From positions 298,156 to 362,155 of the forward strand of contig NZ_JAAEHL010000007.1 of NCBI RefSeq assembly GCF_010614725.1: a stretch of DNA of 64,000 bases, read 5' to 3'. The notes below the pieces were generated by a model. It did no database searches, was not told the DNA's origin, and saw nothing but the letters and a program-made list of their open reading frames with translations. Position numbers and translations under genes: made by a program. Positions 26,233-35,132 of this stretch are shown here, in pieces (position 1 is the stretch's first letter; every line of letters starts with the position of its first letter). This stretch comes from Flavobacterium ajazii. GTDB taxonomy: Bacteria > Bacteroidota > Bacteroidia > Flavobacteriales > Flavobacteriaceae.

Positions 26233-27882
26233 ATGAAAACATTACTAACGGTTTTAATAAGTCTTCTTGGAATACATTTTATATCCGCACAAAACATTGT
26301 AAATCCTGATAAAATTAACTCTTCATTGTATCCGCAATACTCCGGAAAGATAGTTTTTCTTTCCAAACCACTTGCAATTGAACAAACCTCAGCCAATGAT
26401 TTTATAAATACGTTTGAACTAAAAGAAGGCAATATACTGGATGCACGTATTTTTTTAGCTAATTCACTAACCAATTATCTTCATGAACTTGACAATTCGC
26501 TAAGCGTTGAGGAATTAGTTAAAAACGGAAATTTTCAGTTTTCTTTTTACGGAGACGGAAAACTTATTTATACAGAAAATCTCAATACCGGAGCCGGAAC
26601 TTTACAAAGCAAAAATCAATGGATCAGTTTTCGAATTCCGTTTATCAGTTCAAACGGAGAAGACAATTGGGGAAGGTATTTATGGGGAAGATTTTTTTAT
26701 GCTAAAGGCGGTGAAGATGCCCTTTACGGAGGCAAACATACATTGAAAATAGAAATTCGCCCCTATCTTAAATCAACAAATGGCATCAAAACCGGTAAAC
26801 TGATTGCTGAAGGTGAACTTAATTTTACAACGCCAGTTATCAATTGGACAAAAGAACAAATCGCAGTGCAGCCAATAGCCAGCGGAAGTGACTGGAATCT
26901 TTCTTCAATCAAATTCGACACTAAACTGATAGAGGAACTGAATGGAAGAATACTCGAAAAACGTTTCAAAAACATTACCAGCTTTGCAATTATCAAAGAC
27001 GGAAAACTGTTGCTTGAAGAATATTTTAACGGGGCGGATCGCAATTCTCTTCACGATACCCGTTCAGTCGGAAAATCGTTTGCTTCTACCATGACCGGAA
27101 TCGCAATTAAGGAAGGTTTTATTAAAGATGAAAATCAACCGCTGACGCAATTTTATAATCTGAAGAATTTCGATAATTATTCTATTCGAAAGGACAGCAT
27201 TACTTTGAAAAATTTGCTGACGATGAGTTCTGCTTTTGACGGATCCGATTTTAATTCTGACTCACCAGGCAACGAAGAGAATATGTATCCAACAGATAAC
27301 TGGGTAAAGTTTGCATTGAATCTTTCTGTCGATCCGAATAAAAAAAATGGTGCTCAATGGGATTATTTTACTGCCGGAATTGTTGTAATTGGTGATGTAC
27401 TGCATCAAAAAGTTCCCGACGGACTTGAAGCTTATGCCGAAAAAAAGTTGTTTAATCCGTTAGGAATACAGAATTATAAATGGCAGTATACTCCGCAAAA
27501 AGTAGCCAATACAGCGGGAGGCTTAGGATTGAGAACCCTTGATCTGGCAAAATACGGTCAGTTATATCAAAACCAAGGGAAATGGAAAGACAAGCAAATA
27601 TTACCAAAAGAATGGGTCGAAAAATCGTTTACCAATTATTTTCCAAATGCTGAAAATGTTCCCGGTTATGGATATTTGTTTTGGAAAGAAGTTTTTGAAA
27701 TAAACAATAAAAAATACGAGGCTTATGCCTGCAGTGGAAACGGAGGAAATAAAGTATATGTTTTTCAAAACCTGCCTTTGGTAATTGTGGTTACCGCAAC
27801 AGCCTATAATCAGCCGTATGCTCATTCGCAAGTCTATAAAATAGTCTCTAATTATCTTTTGCCTGCAGTTTTAAATCCGTAA
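26233..27882 (+). CDS. Exported serine hydrolase of the beta-lactamase/PBP fold
   Basis: The 549-aa protein has a signal peptide (to about HFISAQ20) and a ~215-residue N-terminal beta-rich domain of unknown role. The beta-lactamase-like domain (about 225-545) has S278-V-G-K281 (SxxK) in DTRSVGKSFAST and a Tyr motif in QWDYFTAG. Members hydrolyse beta-lactams, D-amino-acid peptides or esters; conserved residues alone do not decide. It is followed 35 bp later by a DUF1028 protein, suggesting a shared peptidase/amidase-like role. Confidence 0.85.
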   Translation: MKTLLTVLISLLGIHFISAQNIVNPDKINSSLYPQYSGKIVFLSKPLAIEQTSANDFINTFELKEGNILDARIFLANSLTNYLHELDNSLSVEELVKNGNFQFSFYGDGKLIYTENLNTGAGTLQSKNQWISFRIPFISSNGEDNWGRYLWGRFFYAKGGEDALYGGKHTLKIEIRPYLKSTNGIKTGKLIAEGELNFTTPVINWTKEQIAVQPIASGSDWNLSSIKFDTKLIEELNGRILEKRFKNITSFAIIKDGKLLLEEYFNGADRNSLHDTRSVGKSFASTMTGIAIKEGFIKDENQPLTQFYNLKNFDNYSIRKDSITLKNLLTMSSAFDGSDFNSDSPGNEENMYPTDNWVKFALNLSVDPNKKNGAQWDYFTAGIVVIGDVLHQKVPDGLEAYAEKKLFNPLGIQNYKWQYTPQKVANTAGGLGLRTLDLAKYGQLYQNQGKWKDKQILPKEWVEKSFTNYFPNAENVPGYGYLFWKEVFEINNKKYEAYACSGNGGNKVYVFQNLPLVIVVTATAYNQPYAHSQVYKIVSNYLLPAVLNP

Positions 27883-27917
27883 ATCAATTTTCTTAGAAAT
27901 TATAAAACTTAAGCTGA

Positions 27918-29147
27918 ATGAAATCGTTTATATATGCATTCTTTATTTTTTACCTTTCTGTAAAATGCCAAGCACAAAACCTGCCAAGCCTGCTTTTAGA
28001 AAAGAATATCAATGCGACCTTTTCAATTCTGGCTTATGACGAAAATGCGCAGGAATGGGGAATTGCGGTTGCTACCAACAACCTTTGTGTAGGTAATTCG
28101 ACTATCTATATAAAGCCCGGAATTGGTGCTTTTTCCGTCATTGCAGAAACAGAGCCCGCTTACGCTTCAAACGGATTCGGATATCTCCTGTCCGGAAAAT
28201 CAATCGAAGAAGCTATTAACCTTACTAAAGAAAAAGACGAAGAATGGTTTTATCGTCAGGTTTCAGGCATAGATGCTAATGGAAACGTATATGCTTTTAC
28301 CGGTTCTGCATTAAAATACTGGAAAGGAACATCTTCACATCTGACCGGAGATAAATTTGTGGTAATAGGCAACCAATTGGCAGACGGAGTATTAGAAACG
28401 ATGTCTGAAACTTACAAAAATGCCAAAGGAACGCTTGCTGAAAAACTTTTAAAAAGCCTGATAGCCGGTCAGAACACCGGTGGGCAGATCCAGGGAAAAC
28501 AGTCAGCGGCATTAATGGTAAAAGGAATTCATAACGAATGGTACAACAATATTGACCTTCGGGTAGATCATGCTGCTGAACCGTTTCAGGATCTTCAAAA
28601 ACTATTAAATTATCACTACGGAAGAATTCGTCTCAATCAGGCAGTTTATGCATTTCGAAATAAAAATGCCGAACGTGGCCAGAAACTGCTCAACGAAGCA
28701 AAAGTTATGACAGAAGGATGGAATGGCATTTACAGCAAAATTGCAATGGCTTATCTTTTATACGGAGAAGAAAAAGAAGCGATTGTCTACATTAAAAAAG
28801 GTCTGGCTGAAAATCCGGCATGGAAAGAAAATCTTCCTGCTTTTTATATTTTAAAAAATCATCCGGATTTAAAAGGCATGATTGACGAAAATACATTTAC
28901 AGAGAAAGACTGGTCAAGTGCTTTATTGATGATGCTTAATATCGGCCAGACTGAAAAAGCAGTCAAAATTTCAGAAAAACTAATTCAGAAATACCCAACT
29001 TCACTAATGTATTACCTCTACGGAAAAAGCTGTTTCGAACTCGGAGAGCAAAAAAAGGCTGTCAGGCAATTAGAAAAGTCTTTACAACTTGATGAAAGCA
29101 ATGAAGAAGCTAAAAGATTGTTGAAAGCCTTACTCATAAAAGAATAA
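27918..29147 (+). CDS. DUF1028 (Ntn-hydrolase-like) protein with TPR C-terminus
   Basis: The 409-aa exported protein has a signal peptide ending KCQAQ20, a DUF1028 domain (about 30-235; ATFSILAYDENAQEWGIAVATNN, QSAALMV) and tetratricopeptide-like helices (about 250-405). DUF1028 has the fold features of N-terminal-nucleophile hydrolases, but its activity is not established. Here the candidate nucleophile would be the Thr/Ser of ATFS, which needs further processing after signal cleavage. It is probably cotranscribed with the serine hydrolase. It meets the GH36 gene tail to tail with a 19-bp gap. Confidence 0.85.
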   Translation: MKSFIYAFFIFYLSVKCQAQNLPSLLLEKNINATFSILAYDENAQEWGIAVATNNLCVGNSTIYIKPGIGAFSVIAETEPAYASNGFGYLLSGKSIEEAINLTKEKDEEWFYRQVSGIDANGNVYAFTGSALKYWKGTSSHLTGDKFVVIGNQLADGVLETMSETYKNAKGTLAEKLLKSLIAGQNTGGQIQGKQSAALMVKGIHNEWYNNIDLRVDHAAEPFQDLQKLLNYHYGRIRLNQAVYAFRNKNAERGQKLLNEAKVMTEGWNGIYSKIAMAYLLYGEEKEAIVYIKKGLAENPAWKENLPAFYILKNHPDLKGMIDENTFTEKDWSSALLMMLNIGQTEKAVKISEKLIQKYPTSLMYYLYGKSCFELGEQKKAVRQLEKSLQLDESNEEAKRLLKALLIKE

Positions 29148-29166
29148 ATTAGTACAATGTCTTCGG

Positions 29167-31365
29167 CTAAATTTCAGTAATCTCAAGTACAACGCTGTTT
29201 TCTCCTTTGGAAGACGAAACTTTCAATCCAATTTTCATTAAAAAATCACCTGAAAAAACAGTTCCTGATTCTTCAAAAACAGCTTTTCCTTTTGGCATAA
29301 TATTGATTTCTTTTACCTGATAACGCTTAGCAGGATCAAGTCCGTTTAGTTTCACCAAACCATAATTAGGGTCGGTTAAAGGATGAAGTGTATACGAAAA
29401 CAGTACCGATTGGGTTTTATTTTCATTGACATACATCAGTACTGCCCGGCTGTCTTCGTAAGGCGAAACCAAGCGATACAAATCACCTTTCCAGATTACG
29501 GGGCTCAGTCTTTTGTAATTAGCTACTGCTTCCTGAGTATATTTCAACTCATCTTCTTTTAAACCTCCTACGTGAATATCAAAGCCCAATTTTCCCATCA
29601 TCGCCACATCTGTCCTGAATTTTATGGATTGATTTCCCATCGAAGTAACGTGATTACAAACCGCCAGCGCCGGGTAAAAATTAGAATATCCCCATTGAAT
29701 AAAAATACGGTCAAAAGGATCTGTATTGTCACTTGCCCAAAACTCCGTAAAATAGTTCAGCAAACCATAATCTACCCTTCCTCCTCCACCTGCGCAAAGC
29801 ATCATAGGCAGGTTTGGATATTTAGACTTTATTTTGTCTAAAACTTTATATAGCCCTTTTGTATATTCAATAAATAAATGTGACTGCTGATTTTTTAAAT
29901 AATTAGAATAAGCACTTGTCATCATGCGGTTGCAGTCCCATTTAAAAAAGGCCACACCTGATTCGGTTTGCATGATATCATCTACGACCTTAAAAACAAA
30001 ATCCTGTACTTTTGGATTGCACAAATCCAGAACCAGCTGCGTTCTGTAAAGACTTTTTTCTCTATTTGGCAGTGTTAATACCCAATCCGGATGTTTTTCG
30101 TACAGCTCGCTTTTTTCGTTGATCATTTCCGGTTCAATCCAGATACCAAATTTTACATTGGTTTCTTTTGCTTTTTGCATTAAAAAACCAATTCCGTCAG
30201 GAAGTTTTGTTTTGGTTGCCTGCCAGTCTCCCAAGCCCGAAGTAGAGCCGCTTCTTGGATGTTTATTACCAAACCAGCCGTCATCAAGCAAAAACATATC
30301 GACACCCAGCGTTTTGGCATCTTCAAACATATTGCTCAGTTTTGTCTGATCGAAATCGAAAAAAGTAGTTTCCCAATTGTTCAGTAAAGTCAAACGAGGT
30401 TTTTCTCCATCTTTAAGACCGTGCTTTCTTGCCCAGTCATGCAGGTTTCGACTTGCCTGCCCTTTTCCCTGATTCGAAAAAGTGTAAATAAAAGAAGGTG
30501 TTTTAAATACGGTTCCGGGTTCTAAATTGTATTCAGACGCAAATTCATTAATTCCAGAAATAATCCTTAATTCGTTATTATTGTCAATATCAAATGTGAA
30601 TTTAAAATTTCCTGACCAGGCAATTGAACCTGCAATGACTTCGCCTGTATTTTCGCCTGATTTAGAATTTAACGAAAGAAAAAAACTCGGTGCAGCAAAC
30701 ATATTGGTTCTGACACCTAATTTTGAGTCGATAACTTTACTTCCTCTCGTAAGCTGACTTTCTTCCATTCGCATCTCTTCGACAACATCGCTGTAAAACT
30801 GAGTCAGCCAATATTTATCAGCATCTAAATGCAAGGCTGATGAAGCATAGTTATAAAGCATTACTGATTTTTTCTCCTGATGCTGTATTTCCGACCACGA
30901 TTCGATTATATTTTCTTTATGGAATGTTTTGTAATGAAGCGTAACAAAAACAGGATACTGCGGATCTTTTAATTTAATAATAGTTTCCGCGGTATTCTCA
31001 TCGATTTTCTCCGTGGAATAACTTTGATATTCCAGTTCCAATGAAGGATTCCCGTCATTATGAGTCATTCTAATAGCAGGCTCAAATAAATTATTGGTAC
31101 CAAAAGTAGGGTAAGCCGAATGACGAAGGTCAATTAAAGGATTTCCGTCATTGATGACGAACTTTTTTGTGTTTTCTTTTGAAATGAATTCATATTCTGA
31201 ACCATTATTCAACCTTGTTCCAAAATAGGTTTGGTACAGCTTTTTGTTTTTACCTACTTTTAAAACCAAAGCCGAAGTTTCAGTTTCAATACTTATCAGT
31301 GCTCCATCCTGTGCCTCCATAACTGAATAAATAATTAGCGTTAATAAAAATAGTAATCGCTTCAT
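29167..31365 (-). CDS. Alpha-galactosidase, glycoside hydrolase family 36
   Basis: This 732-aa enzyme counts from the ATG at 31365; the longer frame start at 31434 overlaps the M24 gene and lacks a signal there. The signal peptide MKRLLFLLTLIIYSVMEAQ fits the chosen start. The GH36 N-terminal beta-sandwich is followed by a barrel with LLDDGWFG, nucleophile D477 in KWDCNR and acid/base D546 in WASDNTDP. GH36 removes terminal alpha-galactose. In this locus a possible target is the single alpha-Gal on Ser of extensins, though raffinose-type or galactomannan substrates are equally compatible. It is the last gene of a three-gene unit with M24 and GH43. Confidence 0.95.
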   Translation of the reverse strand: MKRLLFLLTLIIYSVMEAQDGALISIETETSALVLKVGKNKKLYQTYFGTRLNNGSEYEFISKENTKKFVINDGNPLIDLRHSAYPTFGTNNLFEPAIRMTHNDGNPSLELEYQSYSTEKIDENTAETIIKLKDPQYPVFVTLHYKTFHKENIIESWSEIQHQEKKSVMLYNYASSALHLDADKYWLTQFYSDVVEEMRMEESQLTRGSKVIDSKLGVRTNMFAAPSFFLSLNSKSGENTGEVIAGSIAWSGNFKFTFDIDNNNELRIISGINEFASEYNLEPGTVFKTPSFIYTFSNQGKGQASRNLHDWARKHGLKDGEKPRLTLLNNWETTFFDFDQTKLSNMFEDAKTLGVDMFLLDDGWFGNKHPRSGSTSGLGDWQATKTKLPDGIGFLMQKAKETNVKFGIWIEPEMINEKSELYEKHPDWVLTLPNREKSLYRTQLVLDLCNPKVQDFVFKVVDDIMQTESGVAFFKWDCNRMMTSAYSNYLKNQQSHLFIEYTKGLYKVLDKIKSKYPNLPMMLCAGGGGRVDYGLLNYFTEFWASDNTDPFDRIFIQWGYSNFYPALAVCNHVTSMGNQSIKFRTDVAMMGKLGFDIHVGGLKEDELKYTQEAVANYKRLSPVIWKGDLYRLVSPYEDSRAVLMYVNENKTQSVLFSYTLHPLTDPNYGLVKLNGLDPAKRYQVKEINIMPKGKAVFEESGTVFSGDFLMKIGLKVSSSKGENSVVLEITEI

Positions 31366-31385
31366 CTGTCTTTTTTTAAATGTTT

Positions 31386-32594
31386 TTAATATCCAAAAGG
31401 ATTTTCCAGACTGTACATTGGCGTAGTAAACCATTTTGGACCGTTTTCAGTCATATAAAAATGATCCTCATGTCTGATTCCAAATTTTCCCGGAATACAA
31501 ATCATAGGTTCATTGCTTACTACCATTCCTTCAAGTAATTTTATTTCGCTTCCGCGGACTAAATACGGATATTCGTGAATGTCCAATCCTGTTCCGTGTC
31601 CTACTCTGTGCGGCAATCCCGGTAAATCATAATCTGGGCTTAATCCGGCTTCCGCCAAAATTTTTCGGGCAGCATCATCAACCGAGCCGCATGAAGAACC
31701 AAGCTGTGCGGCCTCAAAAACTGCAAGCTGTGCTTTCTTTTCTAAATTCCAGATCGTTCTGTATTCTTTTGAAGGTTCACCGTACACATACGATCTTGTA
31801 ATATCAGAGAGATAACCTTCTAATCTGCAGCCTGTATCAATAATAACAGCCTGATTTTCTTTTAAAGGCTGAGGAACCGAAACGCCATGAGGATATTGTG
31901 TATCATCGCCAAACAAAACAATACAAAAATAAGAGCCCGAATTTATTCCCGCTTTGATATGGGCTTTATTGATAAAATCTGTTACTTCGCTAACCGTAAT
32001 TCCGGGTCTTAATATTTTTGCTGCGGCTTTTTGCACTTCAATTGTAATGTCTTTTGCTTTTTGAATGATGGCAATTTCATTTTTAGACTTTTGCATCCGG
32101 CAGGCAGATGTAATATTTTGTGCTGTTATAAAATCATAAGAAGTATTTGCTTTTGAAATTCCATCCACTAAAAAATAAGCTGCAGATTCATCAATAGCAA
32201 TTTGCCCGGAAACATTTTTAGCGGCTAATAACTGTCCAAACAAAATATAAGGAGATTCATGTTCTTCCCAACAATTAATAGCCGACTGAACTTTCATGTA
32301 TTTTTTAAAAGTTCCTTCTTCAAATTTTGGAACTATATATTCTAAAGAGCCGTCATCAAAAAGTATCGCTCCCACCATTCTTTCTGAAGCACTCCAAAGC
32401 GTTCCGGTAAAATAATACAAATTCGTTCCGGCGTTAAGATACAATGCTTTAACAGAAAGCTTTTTCATTAAGCTTACTGCCTTTTTGATGCGTTCCTGAT
32501 ATTCTTCTAATTGAATAGGCTGAACATCCTGAGTTCTGTTTTCTATTTTTTCTAATTCGATTTCAGCGCTTGATCCGCCTATACCTTTTGTCAT
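31386..32594 (-). CDS. M24 family Xaa-Pro aminopeptidase/dipeptidase-like metallopeptidase
   Basis: This 402-aa protein of creatinase/aminopeptidase-P type has an N-terminal domain (about 30-165) and a pita-bread catalytic domain with the full dinuclear metal set: D253 (IIDTG), D264 (LSDITRSY), H333 (VGHGTGLDIHE), E362 (SNEPM) and E376 (RHEDH). M24B enzymes cut bonds next to proline. No signal peptide is visible, so it is probably cytoplasmic and acts on imported Xaa-Pro or Xaa-Hyp peptides. It lies between GH43 and GH36 with 20-25 bp spacers, a peptidase embedded in a glycosidase operon. Confidence 0.92.
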   Translation of the reverse strand: MTKGIGGSSAEIELEKIENRTQDVQPIQLEEYQERIKKAVSLMKKLSVKALYLNAGTNLYYFTGTLWSASERMVGAILFDDGSLEYIVPKFEEGTFKKYMKVQSAINCWEEHESPYILFGQLLAAKNVSGQIAIDESAAYFLVDGISKANTSYDFITAQNITSACRMQKSKNEIAIIQKAKDITIEVQKAAAKILRPGITVSEVTDFINKAHIKAGINSGSYFCIVLFGDDTQYPHGVSVPQPLKENQAVIIDTGCRLEGYLSDITRSYVYGEPSKEYRTIWNLEKKAQLAVFEAAQLGSSCGSVDDAARKILAEAGLSPDYDLPGLPHRVGHGTGLDIHEYPYLVRGSEIKLLEGMVVSNEPMICIPGKFGIRHEDHFYMTENGPKWFTTPMYSLENPFGY

Positions 32595-32619
32595 TTTTTA
32601 AGTTATAAAGTTGAAAAAA

Positions 32620-34764
32620 TTATTCTGCGCCAGGTTTTGTCTGTTTCATCAGTTTAAGCAAATCTTCCTGTGTAAGCGCATAATCATACATACGCAATGA
32701 AGCTATAAAACCTGTGAAATTTTCTCCGATGTCGGATGAACCAATTATAATTTTGGCTTTATCTATCGCCGAGGACAAAAGCATACTTTGCGAATTATCT
32801 AAAACACCGTCTACATAAACTTTCTCCACAACGCCATCAAAAGTCAAAACAATATGATGCCATTTATTGGCTTCGGGAACTTTGGCATACTTCATATCAA
32901 AATGACCGTCTAAATGAACTCCTGCACCATAATTCCCGCTATTATATGCCAATGCATTGTATGAATTTGCCAGACCAAATTCGGTTCTGTCACACCACGA
33001 AGCCAAAATTTCTCCTTCTTTTGCTATTTCAGGATTCTTAACCCAGGCTGCAATGGTGTAAGAGCCATTCCATGCTAAGCTTTTTGGTACTGCTTTATCT
33101 AAAGTAAAAGCACCATTTTTAAAATGAAAAGCTTTAATTCCGTCTACTTTTTCTAAAGAAACATCACCATTTTTTGTAAAAATTCCTCCGATCGATCCTT
33201 TATTAGAAACAGAATTTATGGCTGAATTAGTTTGAATTTTATTGGCATCAAAATCTACTAATAGTTTCTTAGAACTTTTTACCGCCGGACTTGTTTTTGA
33301 TGCTGCATTATACAATTGCAACGGAAGGTCAAATAAAGAACTATATACTTTAATATTCCAGACAGCTGCATAAAGTCCGGTTTTTTCTGTGGCTAAAACA
33401 GTCAGTTTTAGATAACGTGCCGTAACATCATTATCATCAATCATCGGGCTTCCGGCTGTACGGTTTTTAGATTTATCGGCATATAAATTCCACCTTTTTC
33501 CATCAGCAGAATACTCCAGTTTATATTGATAATAATAACTCGCAAATTCAAACTGGGTCATTACTCTTTTTACTTTCTTCTCAGCACCCAAATCGATAAT
33601 TAAATATTGAGGTGAAGTATTATCAGCCGCTTTCCATAGCGTTGCATTATTATCATCAGTTGCAAAGGATGGCCCGTACTCATAATCATACTGAGTAGAT
33701 TTTAAATGATAAAATGAAGATGCCGATGTTTTGGCCTGAAAAGCAATATTTTTCGGAACCTCTGATTTTAATACATCTTTTATTCCTTTACTCGAAGGCA
33801 CTACTTTTTGAATGGTAGAATCGTTTTCAAAAATCATTTTATCAATGCAGACTTGTCTTGCCAGTCCGCCTCTGGTCATCGGATAATCGTGTTTGTGATA
33901 GACAATGTAATAATCGTCATTTTCCTGTAAAACAGAATGATGTCCCGGACCATGAACGGTTTGATTTTCATTGGTACTTAAAATCGGATTGTTTTTTCCG
34001 GGTGTAAAAGGACCATAAGGAGAATCTGAATACGAATAACGAACATTATACGTTTCATCATGACAAGATGCTCCGGAATACATGAGAATATATTTTGAGC
34101 CTTTTTTCATCATATAAGCGGCTTCAAACGGAGCGGGAGTCTGAGCTAAAGGAATATTTTTAGAATGAACCATTTCGCTCATATTCTTTTGGTTTAATTC
34201 CCCAACGGCGTAACCTCCATTGTAATGTACCCAGGTTCCCCAATAACCATATATTTTACCATCTGAGTCCTGAAAAAACTGTGCATCAAGCGATGGAAAA
34301 TTTTCTCTTGGATATCCGTTCGAAATTACCGGAGTGTCGTTTTCGCTTAATTTTTTCCAGGGTCCAACGGATGAGTCTGAAACATAACCATAAATATTAC
34401 AGCCTATTTCACAGTTTCCAAAATACAAATAATACCTGCCATCATTTCCCTGAAGGATATCCGGAGCCCAAAAATTGGTAATCGATTTTGCTGAAAAAGA
34501 CGGGATTTCCATGATGTAATTGTACCAGTTTTTAAAATCTTTACTGTACCAGACCGTCGGAGCACCTGATGCCAGCATTTCATTATCTGTCGTGGCATAG
34601 ATGTAATAAGTATCACCAAACTTTTTAATCGTTGGATCAGCAAACCAGCCCGGTAAAATAGGATTTCCTGCTCCGGGACTGTTTACATCAATATCTTTTT
34701 GAGCGAAAGTACTTGTCGCAAAAACAAATATGACGAGACTATATAGCAGTTTGTTTTTCAGCAT
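32620..34764 (-). CDS. GH43 glycosidase with CBM32-like and LamG domains
   Basis: This 714-aa exported enzyme has a signal peptide ending about TFAQ22. The GH43 five-blade propeller carries base D43 (WFADPTIKKFG), pKa modulator D160 (SLDAQFF) and acid E214 (PFEAAYMM). An F5/8-type C (CBM32-like) domain spans about 350-475 (ATLWKAADNTSPQYLIIDLGAEKKVKRV), and a laminin-G/concanavalin-like domain spans about 510-705 (WNGSYTIAAWVKNPE). GH43 enzymes are mostly arabinofuranosidases, xylosidases or galactan exo-galactosidases; domain order alone does not choose. Its upstream gap holds two repeat elements and probably the promoter of this three-gene operon. Confidence 0.93.
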   Translation of the reverse strand: MLKNKLLYSLVIFVFATSTFAQKDIDVNSPGAGNPILPGWFADPTIKKFGDTYYIYATTDNEMLASGAPTVWYSKDFKNWYNYIMEIPSFSAKSITNFWAPDILQGNDGRYYLYFGNCEIGCNIYGYVSDSSVGPWKKLSENDTPVISNGYPRENFPSLDAQFFQDSDGKIYGYWGTWVHYNGGYAVGELNQKNMSEMVHSKNIPLAQTPAPFEAAYMMKKGSKYILMYSGASCHDETYNVRYSYSDSPYGPFTPGKNNPILSTNENQTVHGPGHHSVLQENDDYYIVYHKHDYPMTRGGLARQVCIDKMIFENDSTIQKVVPSSKGIKDVLKSEVPKNIAFQAKTSASSFYHLKSTQYDYEYGPSFATDDNNATLWKAADNTSPQYLIIDLGAEKKVKRVMTQFEFASYYYQYKLEYSADGKRWNLYADKSKNRTAGSPMIDDNDVTARYLKLTVLATEKTGLYAAVWNIKVYSSLFDLPLQLYNAASKTSPAVKSSKKLLVDFDANKIQTNSAINSVSNKGSIGGIFTKNGDVSLEKVDGIKAFHFKNGAFTLDKAVPKSLAWNGSYTIAAWVKNPEIAKEGEILASWCDRTEFGLANSYNALAYNSGNYGAGVHLDGHFDMKYAKVPEANKWHHIVLTFDGVVEKVYVDGVLDNSQSMLLSSAIDKAKIIIGSSDIGENFTGFIASLRMYDYALTQEDLLKLMKQTKPGAE

Positions 34765-34843
34765 TGTATTATTTGTAAATTAATTTGTGTAAAGTATTTT
34801 AATGCTTTTTCATAAATCAATGTGTCGTATCCTAAGCCTATTC

Positions 34844-34917
34844 AGCTTCGCTCAGGACAAACTTCGTCGAAGGCTTTTTTACATAAAAAGGAGCTTCGAC
34901 TCCGCTCAGACTGACAA
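34844..34917. repeat. Intergenic hairpin repeat (family 2, copy B)
   Basis: CAGCTTCGCTCAGGACAAAC ... GGAGCTTCGACTCCGCTCAG matches the 18183-18243 element (shared GGAGCTTCGACTCCGCT core and GACAAA end). The unit is foldable but less symmetric than copy A. It lies upstream of the GH43 gene, so here it may affect the 5' side of a transcript or stop read-through from GH42. Confidence 0.65.
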
Positions 34918-34959
34918 AAAATCAATTAATTCATTTTGTGCGCAATTACTTATCTTTAA

Positions 34960-35110
34960 TTAAACACATAGAAACATAGTTTTTCTTTATCTAAAAAGAA
35001 GCTCAAAAGAAACTAGTTTCCCACACATAGTCAACTCGACTGACTATGTTTGTTTAAAAAAGTGAAACGCCTTTTTTAAACTTTCTAAATTCTATGTTTC
35101 TATGTGTTAA
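34960..35110. repeat. Intergenic palindromic-ended repeat, copy 3
   Basis: A 151-bp copy of the 3361-3507 element in the same orientation has ends ttaaacacatagaaacatag and ctatgtttctatgtgttaa and an inner hairpin (gaaactagtttc). It lies just beyond the stop of GH42 and fills the rest of the 368-bp gap before GH43. Confidence 0.85.
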
Positions 35111-35132
35111 AAATTTCACTCAACGTTTCTCT

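Noticed and set aside
31366..31434. Upstream start of the GH36 gene inside the M24 gene
   Set aside because: It would bury the clear signal peptide that begins at 31365 and overlap the M24 coding end by 49 bp.
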